Positions 38,939-48,420 of a stretch of 64,000 nucleotides of DNA are shown here, one piece after another (the first letter of the stretch is position 1; each line of letters starts with the position of its first letter). The translations under genes and the position numbers were made by a program. The notes under the pieces are model-generated. The model was not told where the DNA came from and made no database searches. It saw only the letters and a list, made by a program, of their open reading frames with translations. This DNA comes from Ruegeria atlantica (GTDB lineage: Bacteria; Pseudomonadota; Alphaproteobacteria; Rhodobacterales; Rhodobacteraceae), in NCBI GenBank assembly GCA_013032095.1, contig WQBJ01000005.1:1-64000 (forward strand), given 5' to 3'.

Positions 38939-39228
38939 ATGTTTGCCCTTCCGGCCAGACTACGTCCGCCGACGCCGCCCATGATAACTGCGAACAGGAA
39001 AGGCAAAACCGCTCCGGTGAGCCAGACAAACGGGCCAAAGGCCTGCTCTTCTTCGCCGGTCCCGACACCTGTCAGCATTACAATCAGCACCAGTGCAAGG
39101 ACTGAGGTCAAACCGATTAACCACAGCAGACCCCTGGTGCCGATCCAGCGCCCGGCAACAAAGCCGGCAAAGGCGCCAAAGATAAGGGATATCAGCGGCA
39201 GATAGGCGAAGGTAGCGATGTCGACCAT
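38935..39228 (-). CDS. Small three-helix membrane protein in dcw cluster
   Basis: A 97-aa hydrophobic protein with about three membrane segments: [40 protein letters not shown] and [20 protein letters not shown]. No family is recognised with confidence. It is coupled to murB by an ATGA overlap and lies 22 bp after the second DUF2484 gene, so it is part of the operon. It might act in envelope assembly; that is only position-based inference. Confidence 0.7.
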   Translation of the reverse strand: MVDIATFAYLPLISLIFGAFAGFVAGRWIGTRGLLWLIGLTSVLALVLIVMLTGVGTGEEEQAFGPFVWLTGAVLPFLFAVIMGGVGGRSLAGRANI

Positions 39229-39250
39229 AGGGGCCTCCTGAATATGGCCA

Positions 39251-39517
39251 TTACTTGTTGGTCGCCTTCATGCCCTGCATTTTCGACTTTGTCCAACGGG
39301 TGAGGTAAATCACCGGCCAGCGCAGCACAGACATGCCAGCCACCAATACGATTAAGCCGACCCAAGGACCATTCTGCAAAGTGACATAGCCCAAAATCGG
39401 GATGCCGGCTGCGATCAGGAAATAGGCACGCGTCCAGTGGCTGTCTTTGCTCGGGATCATTGCCAGCACATTTGCTGCAATTCCCCAAAGGGCGGCAAGG
39501 GCGATAGACCAGTTCAT
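39251..39517 (-). CDS. DUF2484-like membrane protein, second copy
   Basis: An 88-aa membrane protein (MNWSIALAALWGIAANVLAM at the N terminus, then IPILGYVTLQNGPWVGLIVL and MSVLRWPVIYLTRWTKSK). It aligns position by position with the upstream 82-aa neighbour: LW..AA..-AM.P, a central hydrophobic pair, then -MS/F-R-P-Y-W. This indicates tandem duplication of a DUF2484-type gene, a family I associate with the murC-murB interval of Rhodobacteraceae. It overlaps the first copy by 4 bp. Confidence 0.72.
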   Translation of the reverse strand: MNWSIALAALWGIAANVLAMIPSKDSHWTRAYFLIAAGIPILGYVTLQNGPWVGLIVLVAGMSVLRWPVIYLTRWTKSKMQGMKATNK

Positions 39518-39762
39518 TCCCCAACCTCCCGGCCCGTCCAGCGGCGCCAGTAATGACGGATCGGATTACGGAACATGGACGCAAACGCCGCGGATGCCAG
39601 CAGAGAGACGAACCAGCCAAAATCATGACCCAGCCAAACGATCAATGCAGGCGCTGACACGAACAGAATTATACCCGGCGGGAACTGCAGGCGCATCGGC
39701 AGCATGGCCACGATAGTCGCGGCCACTACCCACAAGACTGCGAACAGCACCGAATCTTCCAA
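39514..39762 (-). CDS. DUF2484 family membrane protein, first copy
   Basis: An 82-aa protein with the typical DUF2484 arrangement: LFAVLWVVAATIVAMLPMRL, a PPGIILFVSAPALIVWLGHD segment, and the basic tail FASMFRNPIRHYWRRWTGRE. Three short membrane segments are likely. It lies 74 bp after murC. The function is unknown; constant linkage to murein genes suggests an envelope role. Confidence 0.78.
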   Translation of the reverse strand: MEDSVLFAVLWVVAATIVAMLPMRLQFPPGIILFVSAPALIVWLGHDFGWFVSLLASAAFASMFRNPIRHYWRRWTGREVGE

Positions 39763-39836
39763 TTTCCCCTCCGAGGACGCAATTCTGCACGTGCAGCGTC
39801 ACACTTTATAGTTGCAGCGCACGAATGTCTATTGCC

Positions 39837-41246
39837 TCAAACCGCCTGTTTTTGTTGCAGCCGCGCAGGCAGCCCGTTGGCCCAAGCGCTGATCGTACCG
39901 GCCCCAAGACAGACAACCATATCCCCCGGGCGGGCCTGCTCGCGGACCAGCCGTTCCAAATCGTTCTCATCCAGCAGAGCGCGGGCATGGCGGTGGCCGT
40001 GGCGGATCAAGCCCTGCACCAGATCATCGCGCGAGGCTCCCTCGATCGGGTCTTCCCCAGCAGCGAAGATTTCAGCGATCGCGACCACATCGGCGTCGTT
40101 GAAACAGGTGCAGAAATCGTCAAACAAGTTGGACAGGCGAGAGTAACGGTGCGGCTGATGCACGGCGATGACGCGCCCCTCGGTCGCCTGACGAGCGGCT
40201 TTCAGAACGGCAGCGATTTCTACGGGGTGGTGGCCATAGTCGTCGATGATTGTAACACCACCGACTTCTCCGACCTTGGTGAAGCGGCGGTTGACCCCTC
40301 CGAAGTTCGCCAGCGCATCGCGGATTTCCGAAGCTTTCATTCCAAGATGGCGCGCCACAGCAGCAGCAGACAGCGCGTTCGAAACGTTGTGATCTCCCGG
40401 CATCGGCAGAGTACACCCTTCGATCACCGAGTCCTCGTATTGCAGGTGAATATCGAAATGCGCGATGCCACCTTTGTAGCTCAGGTTCACCGCCCGTACG
40501 TCGGCCTGTGCGTTGAACCCATAGGTACGTACACGACGGTCGGTGATGCGGCCCACCAGTGTCTGCACCTCGGCGTGGTCGGTACAGCACACAGCGAGAC
40601 CATAGAACGGCAGGTTTGACACGAACTCGTAGAATCCGTCGCGCAGTTTATCGAAGTCGCCCCAATGCTCCATATGCTCGGGGTCGATATTGGTGACAAT
40701 TGCGATGGTCGCAGGCAAACGGTTGAACGAACCGTCGGATTCGTCAGCCTCAACCACCATCCATTCGCCCTGCCCCATCCGAGCGTTTGAACCATAGGCG
40801 TGGATGATGCCACCATTGATCACGGTGGGGTCGAAATCGCCGGCCACCATCAGCTCTGCCATCATTGTGGTGGTTGTGGTCTTACCGTGCGTCCCGGCGA
40901 TGGCGATGTTCGAGCGCAACCGCATCAGTTCAGCCAGCATGTCCGCGCGGCGTACCACCGGCAGGCCTCGTGCGCGGGCACCGTCCAGCTCGGGATTGCC
41001 CGGTTTGATCGCGGTCGAAACCACCACAACAGTTGCGTTTTCCAAATTTTCAGCGCGCTGGCCAACAAAAATCTCAGCCCCTAAACCAGCCAAGCGTTCG
41101 GTGATCTTGGACGCCTTCAGGTCAGATCCCTGCACCCGGTACCCTAGGTTCAGAAGCACCTCGGCAATGCCCGACATCCCGATCCCGCCGATCCCCACAA
41201 AGTGAATCGGCCCAACGTCTTGCGGCAGTTTGGTTGCTGGATTCAT
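39837..41246 (-). CDS. murC: UDP-N-acetylmuramate--L-alanine ligase MurC
   Basis: Mur ligase (469 aa) adding the first amino acid of the stem peptide. N-terminal [20 protein letters not shown] (about 14-33), P-loop [20 protein letters not shown] (about 115-134), [13 protein letters not shown], and the C-terminal [20 protein letters not shown] block with HQPHRYSRL. The start overlaps the murG stop by 4 bp (ATGA), indicating translational coupling. Confidence 0.97.
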   Translation of the reverse strand: MNPATKLPQDVGPIHFVGIGGIGMSGIAEVLLNLGYRVQGSDLKASKITERLAGLGAEIFVGQRAENLENATVVVVSTAIKPGNPELDGARARGLPVVRRADMLAELMRLRSNIAIAGTHGKTTTTTMMAELMVAGDFDPTVINGGIIHAYGSNARMGQGEWMVVEADESDGSFNRLPATIAIVTNIDPEHMEHWGDFDKLRDGFYEFVSNLPFYGLAVCCTDHAEVQTLVGRITDRRVRTYGFNAQADVRAVNLSYKGGIAHFDIHLQYEDSVIEGCTLPMPGDHNVSNALSAAAVARHLGMKASEIRDALANFGGVNRRFTKVGEVGGVTIIDDYGHHPVEIAAVLKAARQATEGRVIAVHQPHRYSRLSNLFDDFCTCFNDADVVAIAEIFAAGEDPIEGASRDDLVQGLIRHGHRHARALLDENDLERLVREQARPGDMVVCLGAGTISAWANGLPARLQQKQAV

Positions 41247-42340
41247 GTGGTCTCCTTCTGCGCCAGTTGTTCGACGAGATGCACCAGACGCTCGGTCGCG
41301 TCAGGGGCGCCGGTCGAAAGGGCGGCATGGGCCATCTTTTGCGCGGCTTCGGGGTTTGTCAGAACCGTGGTGATTTGCTCGGTCAGCGAGGAAACGTCAA
41401 GGGCGTTTTCTGGGATCATGATTGCCCCGCCCGCCTGCACCAATCCGCGAGCATTGGCGGTTTGGTGATCGCCAGCGGCGGCGGCGAAGGGGATCAGGAT
41501 CGAGGGCCGTCCGATCACCGAGATATCGGCAACACTGGACGCCCCCGAGCGCGAGATGACTAACTGGGCGTCGGACATGCGGCGGGGGACGTCCTGAAAG
41601 AATGGCTTTACCTCGGCCCGAATGCCGTGATCGGCATAGAACGCCGTGACACGCTCGCCATCCTCATCGCGTGCCTGATGGGCCACGCGGATATGAGTGC
41701 GCAGATTGTCAGGCAAAGCCGCAATCGCGCCAGGCACCATGTCACTGAGAATGCGCGCACCCTGGCTGCCACCCATTACAAGGATCGACATCGGATAGTT
41801 ACCGGGGGGGATATAGCCAGCAGCGGCGCGTTCTAACACGGCGGCGCGAACCGGATTACCCGTGTGAATGCCTTTTGCCCCTTCGGGCAAGTCCGTAGGC
41901 CAGATACCACAGGCCACCTTAGACACTCGGGTTGCGAACAGTTGGTTCACCCGGCCCAAAATACCGTTCTGTTCATGGATCATGCGTGGGATTTTCAGCA
42001 TTGTCGCCGCACCCAGCGCCGGGATCGACGGATAACCGCCAAAGCCTACAACCACATCCGGTCGATCGCGCATCATCTGCATCACCATGCTGGTGACACC
42101 GCCTGCGATCTTAGGCCCGACCATCGCCTTGGCAGCCAGACCACCGCGGGCGAACGTGGCCGAAGACGCCTCGACAATCTCAATCGAGTGCGGGAAGCCA
42201 CTGGTATAACGCGCGCCACGTGGATCCGTGGACAGGCGCACGCGCCAGCCTTTGTGCAGCATCGCCTCGGCCAGCGCCTGCGCCGGGAACATGTGGCCCC
42301 CGGTGCCGCCAGCCGCAATCAGAAGGTAGGGTTTCTTCAT
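41243..42340 (-). CDS. murG: UDP-GlcNAc:undecaprenyl-pyrophosphoryl-MurNAc-pentapeptide transferase MurG
   Basis: GT-B glycosyltransferase (365 aa) that converts lipid I to lipid II at the inner face of the membrane. The glycine-rich N-terminal loop is [20 protein letters not shown] (about 5-24). Further motifs are [56 protein letters not shown] and the C-terminal donor-binding [20 protein letters not shown]. It shares one base with ftsW and overlaps murC by 4 bp. Confidence 0.97.
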   Translation of the reverse strand: MKKPYLLIAAGGTGGHMFPAQALAEAMLHKGWRVRLSTDPRGARYTSGFPHSIEIVEASSATFARGGLAAKAMVGPKIAGGVTSMVMQMMRDRPDVVVGFGGYPSIPALGAATMLKIPRMIHEQNGILGRVNQLFATRVSKVACGIWPTDLPEGAKGIHTGNPVRAAVLERAAAGYIPPGNYPMSILVMGGSQGARILSDMVPGAIAALPDNLRTHIRVAHQARDEDGERVTAFYADHGIRAEVKPFFQDVPRRMSDAQLVISRSGASSVADISVIGRPSILIPFAAAAGDHQTANARGLVQAGGAIMIPENALDVSSLTEQITTVLTNPEAAQKMAHAALSTGAPDATERLVHLVEQLAQKETT

Positions 42341-43503
42341 TAACCTCGTCCACGAAGAATATCACCAAGCTCGCCTTGTGGGCGCGTTCGGGTAAAGGCC
42401 AACAACATACCGACCGCAATCCCGCCCGCGATCAGCGACGACCCGCCATAGCTGACAAAAGGCAATGTCATGCCCTTGGCGGGCAGTAGGCGCACTGCGA
42501 CGCCCATGTTAATCATCGCCTGAACGCCGAACATGCAGGCCAACCCGGTTCCGGCCAGACGAATGAACATGTCCCGCTCACGCATCAGGCGCAGCAGCGA
42601 CCGCACCACAATCAGCGAATACAGCGCAATGATAATCAGCACGAGGATCAGCCCGTATTCCTCGGCTGCCACAGCGATAATGAAATCGGTATGGGCGTCA
42701 GGCAAAGACCATTTCACCTGCCCCTCTCCCACGCCGACGCCAAACAACCCGCCTTCGCGGATCGCGTTGGTAGCATAGCCAAGCTGGGTGGTGGGATCGA
42801 CCTCTTGATTGAGAAAACCGTCGATGCGACGGGCGAAGTGTTCCGAGTTGGAGTAGGCAAACATGCCGCCCAAAACAACGGCCCCTGCCATACCGACCAG
42901 CAGCAACATCGGGGCTCCGGCGACGAAATACATCACACCCCAACCGAACAGGATCAGACAAGCCTGACCAAAGTCAGGTTGCAACACCAACATGCCAACG
43001 ATGGCCATACACAGCGCGAACGACCACAACCGCCCCGGCGGGCCGTTGATCTCCTGCGACGCGGCCAGCAACCATGCCGCTACGACGATAAAGCCTGGCT
43101 TCAGAAATTCTGACGGTTGCAGCGAAGCGAACCCAAGTGAATACCAGCGCACCGCCCCCTTGCCGAAATCGGTGCCAAAGACAGGTAAAAAGGCCAGCGC
43201 TACAAACGCGCCCAAAAACCCCAGCACCGCGAGGCGGCGCACTAGGGTCGGCGACATCATCGAAGTCAGCAGCATCGCAATAAGCGCCAATCCGCCGAAC
43301 AGGGCCTGCCGCTCGACATAATGAAACGGATCGAACCCGTTGCGCCCGGCCAGCGGCGGCGATGAGGCCAGCCCCAGCAACAGCCCGATGACAAACAGGA
43401 TCAGCACGCAGGACATGGTCCAGCGATCAATTGTGCGCCACCACTTCGGTAGAATCGGTTCTCCGCGCTGGTCCTGGACCGCGCCATACACCATCTCAGT
43501 CAT
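42340..43503 (-). CDS. ftsW: Peptidoglycan glycosyltransferase FtsW
   Basis: SEDS-family lipid II polymerase of the divisome (387 aa) with about ten membrane segments from residue 30 to 375. Family motifs are visible: [20 protein letters not shown] (about 115-134), [20 protein letters not shown], and the C-terminal [20 protein letters not shown]. The E/D-rich loop contains the putative catalytic Asp region. It is first in the ftsW-murG-murC block, after an interruption of about 2.2 kb from murD. Confidence 0.96.
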   Translation of the reverse strand: MTEMVYGAVQDQRGEPILPKWWRTIDRWTMSCVLILFVIGLLLGLASSPPLAGRNGFDPFHYVERQALFGGLALIAMLLTSMMSPTLVRRLAVLGFLGAFVALAFLPVFGTDFGKGAVRWYSLGFASLQPSEFLKPGFIVVAAWLLAASQEINGPPGRLWSFALCMAIVGMLVLQPDFGQACLILFGWGVMYFVAGAPMLLLVGMAGAVVLGGMFAYSNSEHFARRIDGFLNQEVDPTTQLGYATNAIREGGLFGVGVGEGQVKWSLPDAHTDFIIAVAAEEYGLILVLIIIALYSLIVVRSLLRLMRERDMFIRLAGTGLACMFGVQAMINMGVAVRLLPAKGMTLPFVSYGGSSLIAGGIAVGMLLAFTRTRPQGELGDILRGRG

Positions 43504-43670
43504 GAGATACCGCCACTCTCTGCCTCGTTCACGCCCCGTTTTCGGGGTCTGATTGAGACTCTACAGGGATTTTGGCGTTTGGGCTAGCAGAATGACGGGT
43601 CCACTGGCGGTATCGGCGCGATGGAGCAGTTCCTCTGACTTAAAGCGCAGTCTTTGAACTTTCGGTCCAC

Positions 43671-43964
43671 CTAAGCAACCAGATCATAGTGCTTGATCAG
43701 TCGCGCTTCGACCAGCTCAGCCTCGGCCGGATCAATGTGCGGGCTATTGTAGTCTTCACCGACAAAAGCTTTCAGCGCGTCGAGGCTTTCCCAAATCATC
43801 ACGAAGCTAAATTCTCGCGGTGTATCAGAACGCGGCGCGCCCGGCAGGACCTGTACGATGCCCTCTGTATTCTGCATCAAAGGGATTGCAGTCTCATGGA
43901 AGAATTTCGAAAACTCTGCCTCTTTGCCGGGCCGCACTGTCACTTGGAAAATCCGCATAATCAT
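43671..43964 (-). CDS. Antibiotic biosynthesis monooxygenase (ABM) domain protein
   Basis: A 97-aa single-domain dimeric alpha-beta barrel protein of the ABM/DUF1330-like superfamily: MIMRIFQVTVRPGKEAEFSK, TAIPLMQNTEGIVQVLPGAP, EFSFVMIWESLDALKAFVGE and DYNSPHIDPAEAELVEARLI. AAGGAGGG lies about 7 nt before the ATG. Members act on quinones, heme or other small substrates; none can be chosen here. It is one of three genes unrelated to murein between murD and ftsW. Confidence 0.82.
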   Translation of the reverse strand: MIMRIFQVTVRPGKEAEFSKFFHETAIPLMQNTEGIVQVLPGAPRSDTPREFSFVMIWESLDALKAFVGEDYNSPHIDPAEAELVEARLIKHYDLVA

Positions 43965-44107
43965 TGGGGCGCCCTCCTTTGCAATGAAAAATGAGGTTCC
44001 TTAACGGCAGTAGTTTACCACAAGGCTCATGAGTCCGTTGCCCCACCTCCCGGATCGGCATGTCACTCCCCCTTGCCATCTCTGCCAATTCACGCCATGC
44101 GCAGCAA

Positions 44108-45286
44108 ATGACTTTTGACACGATTATCCTTGGTGCCGGTGCAGCCGGTTTGATGTGCGCTGCCCATTGCGGCGGGCGGGTTCTGGTGATCGATCACGCG
44201 AAAGCTCCGGGCGAGAAAATCCGTATCTCGGGCGGTGGGCGCTGCAATTTCACCAATATGTATGCGGGTCCGGGTAACTTCCTGTCACAGAACCCGCATT
44301 TCTGTAAATCCGCACTGGCACGTTACACGCAGTGGGATTTCGTCGATCTCGTCGGGCGCCACGGCATCGCCTGGCATGAGAAAACGCTGGGGCAGCTGTT
44401 CTGCGACGGGTCGTCGAAACAGATCATCCAGATGCTCCTGACCGAGATGGAGCGCGTCGGCGCCGAGCTGTGGGTACGCACCGAGGTGAAAGCCCTTCGC
44501 AAAACTGAGACCAGGTTCACGCTGGAGGTCGACCGCGAAGGGCAGCGGGTCAGCCTCACTTGCGCCAATCTGGTTCTGGCCACGGGTGGCAAGTCGATCC
44601 CCAAGATGGGCGCGACCGGCTTGGCCTACGATATCGCCCGTCAGTTCGGGCTGAGTTTGACCGAAACCCGCGCCGCTCTTGTGCCATTCACCTTCTCGGA
44701 CGGGAAATTCAAGGACTTGTCCGGCGTTTCTCTGCCCGCGCGCCTATCAAACGACCGTACCCACTTTGATGAAGCGCTGCTGTTCACCCATCGCGGCCTC
44801 AGCGGGCCGTCGGTGCTGCAACTGTCGTCATACTGGCGCGAGGGCGAGGCGATCCGGGTCAACCTGATCCCTGACATACCCCTATTCGATCTGTTGCGTG
44901 ATCAGAGGCACAACGGTGGACGGAAAGCGCTGACCACGGAACTGGCTCGGCACCTGCCCGCACGACTGGTGGACTACCTCAGCCAGCGGATCCCCATGAT
45001 CGGCAATCTGGCCGACCAGTCTGACGCCGCGCTGAGCGACCTGACCGCAGCGCTATCCAACTGGCACCTGACCCCTTCGGGCACCGAAGGTTATCGCACC
45101 GCCGAGGTTACCCTGGGCGGGATAGACACCGATGATCTGTCGTCGAAAACAATGGAGGCCAGGGACGTCCCCGGCCTCTATGCAATTGGTGAAGCGATGG
45201 ATGTCACCGGCTGGCTAGGCGGCTACAACTTCCAATGGGCGTGGTCCTCGGGCCACGCCGCAGGAAGTGCAATCGCAGGCCGTTAA
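44108..45286 (+). CDS. BaiN/HI0933-like NAD(P)/FAD-dependent oxidoreductase
   Basis: A 392-aa flavoprotein. The FAD-binding GxGxxG is in FDTIILGAGAAGLMCAAHCG (about 3-22), and the second signature is PGEKIRISGGGRCNFTNMYA (about 35-54). Further blocks are VLATGGKSIPKMGATGLAYD, LFTHRGLSGPSVLQLSSYWR and YNFQWAWSSGHAAGSAIAG. It lies on the plus strand inside the otherwise minus-strand dcw region. The start at 44108 (MTFDTIILGAG) follows the family; the frame extends to 44060, and neither start has a strong Shine-Dalgarno. The reaction is unknown for most members. Confidence 0.88.
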   Translation: MTFDTIILGAGAAGLMCAAHCGGRVLVIDHAKAPGEKIRISGGGRCNFTNMYAGPGNFLSQNPHFCKSALARYTQWDFVDLVGRHGIAWHEKTLGQLFCDGSSKQIIQMLLTEMERVGAELWVRTEVKALRKTETRFTLEVDREGQRVSLTCANLVLATGGKSIPKMGATGLAYDIARQFGLSLTETRAALVPFTFSDGKFKDLSGVSLPARLSNDRTHFDEALLFTHRGLSGPSVLQLSSYWREGEAIRVNLIPDIPLFDLLRDQRHNGGRKALTTELARHLPARLVDYLSQRIPMIGNLADQSDAALSDLTAALSNWHLTPSGTEGYRTAEVTLGGIDTDDLSSKTMEARDVPGLYAIGEAMDVTGWLGGYNFQWAWSSGHAAGSAIAGR

Positions 45287-45657
45287 CCGACGACGTTGTA
45301 GCCGCGATTGCGCATGCAATTACGAACAATCACTTCCTTGTTCTGGTTCTTGGCTACGACATCCGCACCGGCGCCCAGCAGCGCACCAGCAGCGGCCGCG
45401 CGACCCAGGTTGTCGCTGCTGTCCTGAATGATCGCAGTCGTCGCAGCAGTACCCGCAGCCGCGAGTGCCGCATTACCAGCAGTACTTCCGTCCACAGCAG
45501 GTTGAGATGCCGCAAGTTGTTGGCACTGCTGCAGATCGAAGTTGTAGTTCGGACCGACCGGACCATCGACCACAGGCTGATAGTTTGCACCGGTATTTGC
45601 ACAGGCACCAACCAATGCAATTGCAGGAACGATCAGAAAACATTTACGGTTAAGCAT
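45283..45657 (-). CDS. Glycine-zipper-like lipoprotein
   Basis: A 124-aa predicted lipoprotein: MLNRKCFLIVPAIALVGACA has a lipobox VGAC, so a Cys near residue 19 would be acylated. The mature part has NAALAAAGTAATTAIIQDSS and RAAAAGALLGAGADVVAKNQ, a small-residue-rich hydrophobic stretch like glycine-zipper proteins, and ends with a NCMRNRGYNVVG block common in roseobacter lipoproteins. The start at 45657 is set by the signal peptide. Its stop overlaps that of the convergent flavoprotein gene by 4 bp. Confidence 0.78.
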   Translation of the reverse strand: MLNRKCFLIVPAIALVGACANTGANYQPVVDGPVGPNYNFDLQQCQQLAASQPAVDGSTAGNAALAAAGTAATTAIIQDSSDNLGRAAAAGALLGAGADVVAKNQNKEVIVRNCMRNRGYNVVG

Positions 45658-45747
45658 ATCCGTGACCTCACGTTGAATTTCCGGACACCAAAACAATTTC
45701 TTAGGGCACGTCAAGCCGATAACTCCGGACTGCCGTCCAAGCGGCAG

Positions 45748-47163
45748 TTATTCGCAAACACCACTGTCAGCTAGCCGTTTTTCCACTTCTGCCACGAAGT
45801 CGTCCCCGCGCTGCTCGAAATTGTCGTATTGGTCAAAACTGGCGGCAGCTGGGGCTAATAGCACAGTTTCTCCCGGCTGGGCATCTTCCATGGCCTGCGC
45901 GACAGCGGCATCCATGGTGGTGCAGACCTGCGCCTCAGCCTCAAGCTGCATTGCAAAACCAGCCGCTTCGCGCCCGATTACGTATGCTTTGAGCACCCGA
46001 TCCGCTGCACCGTTCAACGCCGCCAAACCGCCCTCTTTCTCAAGCCCCCCACAAATCCATCGAATTTTTTTGAAAGCCGTCAGCGCCTTCAGCGCGCTGT
46101 CCACATTGGTGGCCTTGGAATCGTTCACATATGTCACGCCGCCCGCCTCGGCTATAATCTGGCTGCGGTGCGGAAGGCCGGGATAACTGTGCAACGCGTC
46201 TTCGATCACGCGTGGTGCCAGCCCCAGTGCACGGCAGGCCGCATATGCGGCGCACGCGTTTTGATGGTTATGCGCACCGGGGAGCCCCTTGATCTCGCGC
46301 AGGTCAATGGAGCCAGCCTGACGCCCCTTGCGGTACTCTGCCAAGAAACCCTTACGCGCGAATACCTGCCAGCCTGGTCCGGTCAACTTTCGCGCCACAG
46401 AGACACGGATCACCCGGTCATCCGCAGGCCCTTCGGACAGTTGTCCGGCCAAAAACGCACCTTCATTCTCGTCCACGCCAATCACTGCGCGATCCGGTCC
46501 GCCCTCGGCGAACAACCGGCGCTTGGCTGCAAAGTACCCTCCCATGCCGCCATGCCGATCCAAATGATCTGGAGACAGATTCGTAAACACCGCCACATCA
46601 GGGGTCAAAGCCCGCGCGAGTTCGGTCTGATAGCTGGACAGTTCCAGAACCACCACCGAGCCGTCTCCGCCGGGATCAATATCCAACACACCGCGCCCAA
46701 TATTCCCAGCCAATTGCACCTCGCGCCCGGCCTCGGTCAGGATGTGATGAATAAGGGCCGCCGTGGTCGACTTCCCGTTCGATCCGGTCACTGCTATCAC
46801 GCGCGGGGGGGTGTCGTAGTGGCTCCACTCAGGTCCTGCAAACGACCGAAAGAATAGCCCAATATCATTGTCGACCGGCACGCCCGCCTCTAGCGCCGCG
46901 GCCACAACCGGATTTGGTTCCGGATAGAGGTGCGGGATACCGGGCGACACGATCAGCGAGGCAATTGCATCAAACGCCCCCTGGCGGCGCAGATCGGTAC
47001 AGTTGAAACCCTCAGCCTCGGCCTTTTCCCGTGCGGCAGGGTTGTCATCCCAGCATATCGGCTCAGCCTTGCCCGCCCGCAGCGCGCGCGCCGTTGCCAG
47101 GCCCGACCGGCCAAGCCCCAGAACCGCAACTTTCTGCCCTGAAAACCCTTTGACCGGGATCAT
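45748..47163 (-). CDS. murD: UDP-N-acetylmuramoyl-L-alanine--D-glutamate ligase MurD
   Basis: Mur ligase (471 aa) adding D-glutamate. N-terminal [21 protein letters not shown]-loop [20 protein letters not shown] (about 122-141), [40 protein letters not shown] and [17 protein letters not shown] are all typical. The ATG at 47163 has AAGGTAGG upstream; the frame is open to 47202 with non-family residues. It follows mraY after 150 bp that contain a terminator, so it may have its own promoter. Confidence 0.96.
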   Translation of the reverse strand: MIPVKGFSGQKVAVLGLGRSGLATARALRAGKAEPICWDDNPAAREKAEAEGFNCTDLRRQGAFDAIASLIVSPGIPHLYPEPNPVVAAALEAGVPVDNDIGLFFRSFAGPEWSHYDTPPRVIAVTGSNGKSTTAALIHHILTEAGREVQLAGNIGRGVLDIDPGGDGSVVVLELSSYQTELARALTPDVAVFTNLSPDHLDRHGGMGGYFAAKRRLFAEGGPDRAVIGVDENEGAFLAGQLSEGPADDRVIRVSVARKLTGPGWQVFARKGFLAEYRKGRQAGSIDLREIKGLPGAHNHQNACAAYAACRALGLAPRVIEDALHSYPGLPHRSQIIAEAGGVTYVNDSKATNVDSALKALTAFKKIRWICGGLEKEGGLAALNGAADRVLKAYVIGREAAGFAMQLEAEAQVCTTMDAAVAQAMEDAQPGETVLLAPAAASFDQYDNFEQRGDDFVAEVEKRLADSGVCE

Positions 47164-47230
47164 GTCGCCTACCTTCTTCTGACGCCCAATTGGCCGCCAC
47201 ACTGCGCAGAAGAACCCATTGATGGCAAGG

Positions 47231-47263
47231 GTGACAAAAGGCTCGCACTTAAGCGCGAGCCTT
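47231..47263 (-). terminator. Terminator hairpin between mraY and murD
   Basis: Perfect 9-bp stem AAGGCTCGC / GCGAGCCTT with an 8-nt loop at 47238-47263; on the minus strand it runs into TTTTGTC. It would stop or reduce read-through from mraY into murD. Confidence 0.75.
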
Positions 47264-47313
47264 GCCCAACAGGTGGCAGGTGGACCGCAGGTCCGCCGAA
47301 CCTGGCGGGAGCG

Positions 47314-48396
47314 CTACCTGACCTTCAACGTCGCCAGACCGATCATCGCCAGGATCAGTGAGATGATCCAGAAACGGATGACAATCGTCGGCTCTGCCCA
47401 GCCTTTTTTCTCATAGTGGTGATGGATCGGCGCCATAAGGAACACGCGGCGTCCGGTACGTTTGAAGTACAGAACCTGAATGATCACGCTCAGTGCCTCA
47501 ACCACGAACAATCCGCCAACCACTGCCAGAACCAGTTCGTGCTTGGTTGCCACAGCAATCGCGCCCAGCGCACCGCCCAGAGCCAGAGATCCGGTGTCGC
47601 CCATGAACACCGCCGCAGGCGGCGCGTTGTACCAAAGGAACCCAAGCCCTGCGCCAAACAGCGCTGAGGTGAAGATGAAAATTTCCCCAGTCCCTGGCAC
47701 GTAATGCACGTCCAGATATTCGGTGAAGTCGACTCGTCCAACCGCATAGGCAATCACGCCCAGTGTTGAGGCCGCAATCATCGCTGGCATGATCGCCAGC
47801 CCGTCCAGACCGTCGGTCAGGTTCACCGCATTCGCGGCGCCTACGATCACCACAATCGCAAACGGAATGTAGAAAATCCCCAGATTGACCAGCGTGTCCT
47901 TGAACACCGGAACCGCAAGTTGGTTCTGCAAAGCCTCGGGATGGTGCAGCGTTGCCCACAGCGAAGCCAGCACCGCAATAATCACACCCAGCGCCAACCT
48001 CATCTTGCTGGACACGCCCTTGGTATTCTGTTTCGAGACCTTGGCAAAATCATCCGCAAAGCCAATCGCCGCATAGGCCAGCGTCACGAACAGCACCATC
48101 CAGACATAGGGGTTGTCCCACCGCGCCCAAACCAGTGTCGACGTCACCAGCGCACCAACGATCAGCAAACCGCCCATGGTCGGGGTTCCCGCCTTCGAGA
48201 AATGCCCCTCTGGTCCGTCATCCCGAATCGGCTGCCCCTTGCCCTGCTTGCGACGCAGCACGTTGATCAGAGGTTTACCAAAGATGAAACCAAAAATCAG
48301 TGCCGTCAGAAAGGCTCCGCCCGCACGGAAAGTGATGTAGCGGAAGAGGTTGAAGAAATCCCCTCCATCCGACAGGGCGGTCAACCAATAGAGCAT
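47314..48396 (-). CDS. mraY: Phospho-N-acetylmuramoyl-pentapeptide-transferase MraY
   Basis: Integral membrane enzyme (360 aa, about ten helices) forming lipid I from UDP-MurNAc-pentapeptide and undecaprenyl phosphate. Catalytic motifs are [20 protein letters not shown] (adjacent Asp pair, about 113-132), [20 protein letters not shown] (about 187-206) and the C-terminal [20 protein letters not shown] with the HHH motif. Length and motif order are standard. It lies 24 bp behind murF. Confidence 0.97.
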   Translation of the reverse strand: MLYWLTALSDGGDFFNLFRYITFRAGGAFLTALIFGFIFGKPLINVLRRKQGKGQPIRDDGPEGHFSKAGTPTMGGLLIVGALVTSTLVWARWDNPYVWMVLFVTLAYAAIGFADDFAKVSKQNTKGVSSKMRLALGVIIAVLASLWATLHHPEALQNQLAVPVFKDTLVNLGIFYIPFAIVVIVGAANAVNLTDGLDGLAIMPAMIAASTLGVIAYAVGRVDFTEYLDVHYVPGTGEIFIFTSALFGAGLGFLWYNAPPAAVFMGDTGSLALGGALGAIAVATKHELVLAVVGGLFVVEALSVIIQVLYFKRTGRRVFLMAPIHHHYEKKGWAEPTIVIRFWIISLILAMIGLATLKVR

Positions 48397-48420
48397 TTCA
48401 AAACCTTTCTCGTGCGGCGA

